Of a stretch of 64,000 nucleotides of DNA, positions 59,380-64,000 are shown in pieces (the stretch's first letter is position 1; each line of letters begins with the position of its first letter). The notes below the pieces were generated by a model, which was not told the DNA's origin, did not search any database, and saw only the letters and a list, made by a program, of their open reading frames with translations. This stretch comes from Lophium mytilinum (lineage: Eukaryota > Ascomycota > Dothideomycetes > Mytilinidiales > Mytilinidiaceae): positions 930,001 through 994,000 of the forward strand of contig MU004197.1 of NCBI GenBank assembly GCA_010093605.1, in the 5' to 3' direction. The position numbers were made by a program, and so were the translations under genes.

Positions 59380-61493
59380 GGTCACGAAGAGACGCTGAAG
59401 GCCAGTGGGGTCTAAGACGAAGAAAGATGCATGAGCCCAGAGTATGAAATGGACGGCCTTGGCGATGTCTGGCCTGTGGAATCAACCCTCACGACGTATA
59501 CGAAGAATGACGCTACGATGGTAGAGACAACATAAGGGGTCCGTAGCCCTAGAACTTCTCGCATCTTTGACTTGGGTATCTGAAAAGCATCTGATGGACT
59601 GATTGGATTTGTTTTCTTTAGGCGGCATATTGTACCAGTGTTTTTCCATTTCGTACTGTCTTCTCTTCTCTTTTGCATTTTCCGCTGGGCCTAATCGGGT
59701 TTTCCGTCGGTGGGGAGAGCAAATGGTACTGCTGTTTCCTTCGCGCTTTTCTTTCCGATCTATTTTCTTTCACCACCCAAAACAAACATATTCACCCTTC
59801 GTCATTTTACGTACACCTCAACCGCCAAAGCGACGACGACGACGACTCTTGCATAACGACAACCACGACCCGGAACGAACATCGAGATACCAAGCATACA
59901 GCCCAACCAGCGGCTCGCTCGCGCGAAAAACGACATCCAGGCCAACCTTCGTTTGGCAATACCTGCCGCCTGTTACGTTTACGGCAGCTCTTCCAAGACA
60001 AAAAACCAAAACCGAAACCCTTATATCCGCTTTCGTGTGGGCGACCACCTACGAGACAACGAACGATTTCAACTTGTCTATATCCACCTCCCCATCCAAT
60101 GTTTTGCATAGTCTCGTCTTTCTTTTCTTTCATCTCACAGTTGGTGAAACTCCGTTCTCTTGAGTTCCTGGCAACCCTGGAACGGGGGAAGGGCACTGAA
60201 TTAGACTGACTACTTCATCATCCTGTGAGAGATTTTTAGTATTCGTTTCCGATCCGATTACTTTGATTTTTTTGCTTTCGCTTCTTCACGACTGCGTTTC
60301 TGCCGTTCTGCTGACTTTTGATTTTTTTCTTCGAGACTGAGGTTCGAGGGGTACTCCGTAATCGCCAAACTTTAATACACACCACCTTTTTGTTCTCTCC
60401 GTTGTTTGAATTTCGAGTTTGTGAGTTTTCAAGTTGACGGGCTTGGGAGTACGTGGGTACGCTTTAATACGGGGTTGTATCTAACCCTTCTTATGAGCGA
60501 GGAGAGGAGGGGAAATCGATGTAAGGTGGGATGGGAATGGGAAGTTGGCTGTTGTCTTTCATTATCGTTCGCTTGTATTGTAGTAGGCTTTAATGGAACT
60601 TATGGGTACTGGAGTCCTCTTTGCAGCCGCTTCGTGCTTTATGTGTTGTGACGTGAGAGGTTGGATTTTTTGAAGCTCCAACTCGATGGAGCTCAGGACC
60701 GGAAAGCGACGTTCAATATATGCGCGTGCTCAGGATAGCGCTGTTCGCTCGTGTCTCTGCAGCTATACGTGTACTATACTACTAAGTATATACTAAGCCG
60801 TTAGATATCTCTCTTGACCGGCTTCACATCTTATAGGCTCTTAAACCTAGGATGAAGTGAAAAGTCGTTCCATTGAAATGAAAGCACAAGCACTGACACC
60901 AATCACTTTGATCACTCCCAACACAATCAGCACATCTGCAAGACATTCTGTCTAGGTTTTTTGTGATATTTATCGTTTTCTCACTATCCGACTACCTATT
61001 GCAAGGAAAAGAAGAACAAAGTTAAAACCCACAAAACACATAGCCCCGGGCAAAGAGGAAGAGAAGCTAGAGGCCCAAGTGCCTCCGCACGCACCTTTCC
61101 TCCCATCCCGATCGGAACATTTCCTTGCCCACCACCTCCCAGTTTCAAGATGGTTCAAACCTAGCCTAGCCGAACCGAAACACCAATCCACGCCTGTGAG
61201 AAAGCAAGGAGATTAAGGGAAAAAAGGCCAAGTTGGGGGTCGCCAGATAGTCGGAGAATCGCATGAAAGTCGGTTTGGGGGGAGATAGAAGTGGGGATAT
61301 GAGCACACGTGGAGTTGGATATCGGGGATTTGTCGTAGTCGTGCAAGCGTGGCCCGTATTCGTGTGTTGAGTATCGATCCAAAGGAAACATATCCACTAC
61401 TGTGATGACTAGCCCCCACCGTCTCTCAATCTACTCCTGCCAATCCATTATCGCCCAGCGCACGTATCGCAGACCGCTAGTTCCGCCATGTAT
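59380..61493. other. 3' regions of PIN4-like and H2A.Z genes
   Basis: Convergent space of 2.1 kb, T-rich after the PIN4-like stop. Frames at 59603..60209 overlap one another in different registers and look like untranslated DNA. No gene seen. Confidence 0.55.
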
Positions 61494-62090
61494 CTAGAGC
61501 TCGCCCGCCTTTTTGTTCTTCTTCTGCTCCACCTTGAGCAGTAGCGCGCGGTTGATGTGGGGCAGGACGCCGCCGAAGGCGATGGTGGCGCGGATGAGCG
61601 TGTCGAGCTCCTCGTCGCCGCGGATCGCGAGCTGCAGGTGGCGTGGCGTGATGCGCTTGACCTTGAGGTCCTTGGCCGCGTTGCCGGCCAGCTCGAGCAC
61701 TTCGGCCGTCAGGTATTCGAGCACCGCCGTCAGGTAGATGGAGGCTTTGGCGCCGATGCGCGTCTTCTGGCGCGTGATGGTGCGGAGGTGGCGCTTTATG
61801 CGGCCGCAGGGAAACTGTGCGAAAAGCGCGAGGTTGTCAGCTGGGGGGGTGCGCTGGCCTTTGTGTGTGTTGTGGTGTGCGTCATCGAGGGTGGTGAGGG
61901 ATGGGAGAGGCGTGGACGTACCTGCAGGCCGGCTTTGGCAGAGTGCGACTTGGATGTCTTCGCGTTGGCGTCGCCCTTTCCGCCTGTCTTGCCACCTGTC
62001 TTTCCTGTGGTGCGCGCGATCGTTAGCTTAGGCGGTTCCGTGGGTGCAGCGAGATCTTCGAGGCAGGCGCGTACCTTTTCCACCGGGCAT
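61494..62090 (-). CDS. HTZ1: Histone variant H2A.Z
   Basis: 139 residues in three exons: 62090..62075 (16 nt), 62004..61922, 61814..61494. The N-terminal tail is Gly/Lys-rich ([17 protein letters not shown]), shaped for acetylation. The histone fold has the H2A.Z traits: [60 protein letters not shown], and [10 protein letters not shown] with the acidic-patch residues of the variant; canonical H2A has different residues at these places and an SQ tail. Introns after the fifth codon and before FPCGRIKR are typical of fungal H2A.Z genes. The variant is placed at promoters by SWR1. No divergent H2B gene lies next to it, unlike canonical H2A. Confidence 0.95.
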
Positions 62091-64000
62091 CGTGAATGGT
62101 GTGGATGGATTTATTAATCCGAGAGAATGGTTCCTGAAATGATGGGGGGACGCGACCGATGTGGAGGCGACTGCAGGGCGTTGCAGCGGTGGTTGTTGGT
62201 GGGGTGGCTGGTGGTGTTGAGGTTGGTGGAATGTGTTTGGTTTTGGGAGCGCGCTTTGGGCCGTTAGAACACAGAGTTTCGGTCATGTGACGACGACAGC
62301 CCTAGGGACTGTGGATGGGGCAGCCGCGATTAGGCGCCAGCAGTATTTGCCACCTGGTTGGGCGACTTTGGTAAATATTAGGATCTAGCGGTGTGTTAGT
62401 AATTGTTATTGCCATGCTGTGGACTCGCTGGGCGGCCTCAGGCTTGCAATGGGACGATTTTGAACGAAGCCGTAAACTCACTGATGGAGGCCTACGAAGG
62501 ATGGAAAAGATCTTACCAGCCGTAAATGCTACCCGCAGCTCAACTGCCTGGCACCATACAGCGCCACTATGGGCGCATCTTGACTAACCTGATATGTCGC
62601 TAAGGAACCCTTGAGAGGCTTGAAACTCCTCAGAAATACTAATGCTCCACTTTCGGCTACTGTAGGCATCTTCTTATCCTATAACGCGGATCGAACAGGA
62701 TCTCTAAGTGCATCTACTAGGGCCGGTGGAGTGCAAAGCAGGGGATGTGCTCAATCTGGTAGTTTCTTGGCATTGCGGACTCGAAAGGGTATGCAAGGGA
62801 AATGGAGGACAAACAACAACGAAATGATCCTACGGACACAGACAGGTGAAATGAGTACCACTTGCCTGTGCTAATACTCACAGAGGAAATCTCAGCTGGT
62901 TTGACTCGAAGCGGAGCAATGCCCACAGCAGCTCTGGCGCTGCTGTACGAGGCGCTGCTCAACCGAGCCACCCAAGGGGGTAGGAGACTCGAAAATGTGG
63001 TTACATACTCTTTGAAGGAGGTCCATGGCCTGCTTCCAGGTGTTGACATGCGTGCCGCTCAAAAGTTGCGGCCTCGAATATCGATTTTTGGAGTTGAGGG
63101 TCGACGTCGAACAGCTCGGCAACCAGACACCGTTCGTACCTGTCACCCAATCAACGTCAACCGCAGCTTCAAACAAAACCTCGTCTCTCTGGACTTTCGA
63201 GCCTTTGGACAATTACAAAATTTGCTAAATGCAGCCACATCCAGGGCATCGATGAACTAGCTATGCTCGGCTAGTTCTAGAGAAAAGTCGCTAGGGTTTC
63301 TAAATTGCAGTCGCATATAGTCGCCATAATACTCGACTTGAGCATCTCGACTATTCAGTGTCTTGACTGCTTGTCCGCGGATACTTGCAGTACCACGATT
63401 GCAGTTTTGGTACCGGGAGCTTCGTCCGCAATTGCCTGAAAACGGACCGTCCAGCAAAGTCTACCTTATATAAAACATAATAAAAAAGTAGAGCTCGGTA
63501 AAAGGTTCCTACAAACAGATGTTACTCCTTGTACTCTATTACAGCCCAGCCACAACGTACGCGACTTCAATTAGCATTCAGAAATATCTGAGAGTGCCCA
63601 CAAGTAGCTCCGTTGGTCGGATACTCCAATCTGGGTTCCTCGTGCACTAGGTGCTGCTCGTGCTTTTATTTATATATAACCTTCTCTTACCAGAATGCTC
63701 TTGGTACCTGAGCAGCCGGCAGCCCCAGCGGCTACTTAGCGTATCGGCAACTGTGCTATGCTGCAGCGGAAGACTTGGCTTGAAAGGTGACGGATGATGT
63801 AGATATGCATTCACACGGCGGTAACACCTCAAACCAAGGGTGAGAGCAGTATAGCCGCAGAGCCCTAGCTCTGTTCCCTCGCTGGCGAACCCAGATCCGC
63901 CATGCTCGACGTTCAACTAAAGTGCGACTCCATTCACGCTTCACACGCGCACCTGTCAGCTTGGCCAATAGGAAGCCGGCAGGCGCTTGGGCCCGAGATG
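62091..64000. other. No gene recognised
   Basis: The first 300 bp are the H2A.Z upstream region. The remainder has overlapping frames on both strands (for example 62862..63260 +, 62892..63212 -) without domains, and an AT-rich part near 63.47 kb. It might hold the fragment of a gene lying beyond the window. Confidence 0.45.

Noticed and set aside
59603-60209. Two overlapping plus-strand frames of about 180 codons after the PIN4-like gene
   Set aside because: T-rich 3' flanking DNA translated in two registers; Phe/Ser-rich without motifs.
62862-63260. 132-codon open frame on the plus strand, opposed by a 106-codon frame on the minus strand
   Set aside because: Neither shows domains; both occupy the same DNA, so at most one could be real and there is no evidence for either.

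Overview
The window is nuclear DNA of a filamentous ascomycete. Genes carry many short introns (44-77 nt, CTAAC/CTGAC branch points). The gene set is fungal: a C5-sterol desaturase, a Tup1/RcoA co-repressor, a CCG-9-type trehalose phosphorylase, an Azf1-like zinc-finger factor and a SLIP-GC-like GTPase. One transposon is almost stripped of G+C, as RIP (repeat-induced point mutation) would leave it. A dothideomycete is my guess from protein flavour only.

Layout. 0-10 kb is dense: the 3' part of a DRG1-type GTPase (+), a 12-exon large GTPase (-), a DUF2423 protein (-) sharing an upstream region with a SIZ/PIAS SUMO ligase (+). 10.8-15.5 kb holds ERG3 (-) and an O-methyltransferase (+). 15.5-28.7 kb is gene-poor apart from an AZF1-like factor at 19.8-21.5 kb. 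28.7-36.2 kb holds TUP1 (-) and trehalose phosphorylase (+), divergent around about 2 kb. 36.9-43.7 kb is the unusual part: an intact kinase gene and beside it a decayed kinase paralogue. The paralogue is cut by a 3.5-kb hAT transposon with an exact 8-bp target duplication, itself carrying a nested 370-bp inverted-repeat element. It also contains two roughly 150-nt pieces that read as Argonaute protein; a third Argonaute-like piece lies between the two kinase copies. 43.7-48.5 kb has no convincing gene. 48.5-52 kb has a small basic protein gene and a decayed tandem array of about 14 units of about 160 bp. 52.1-64 kb is ordinary housekeeping DNA: UFD1 (-) and LIN1 (+) divergently paired, a PIN4/Cip1-type RNA-binding protein (+) and histone H2A.Z (-).

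The genes do not form one pathway. Themes are chromatin and transcription (TUP1, AZF1, H2A.Z, SIZ1), splicing and RNA (LIN1, PIN4), protein turnover (UFD1), sterol and trehalose metabolism. Exon joins were derived by hand from splice signals, reading phase and remembered family sequence; no search was run. The main things to check are the Argonaute pieces inside the kinase pseudogene, the one-base phase clash in trehalose phosphorylase, a start-codon-only exon in UFD1, two GC-AG introns in SIZ1 and a stop codon overlapping the last TUP1 splice donor.
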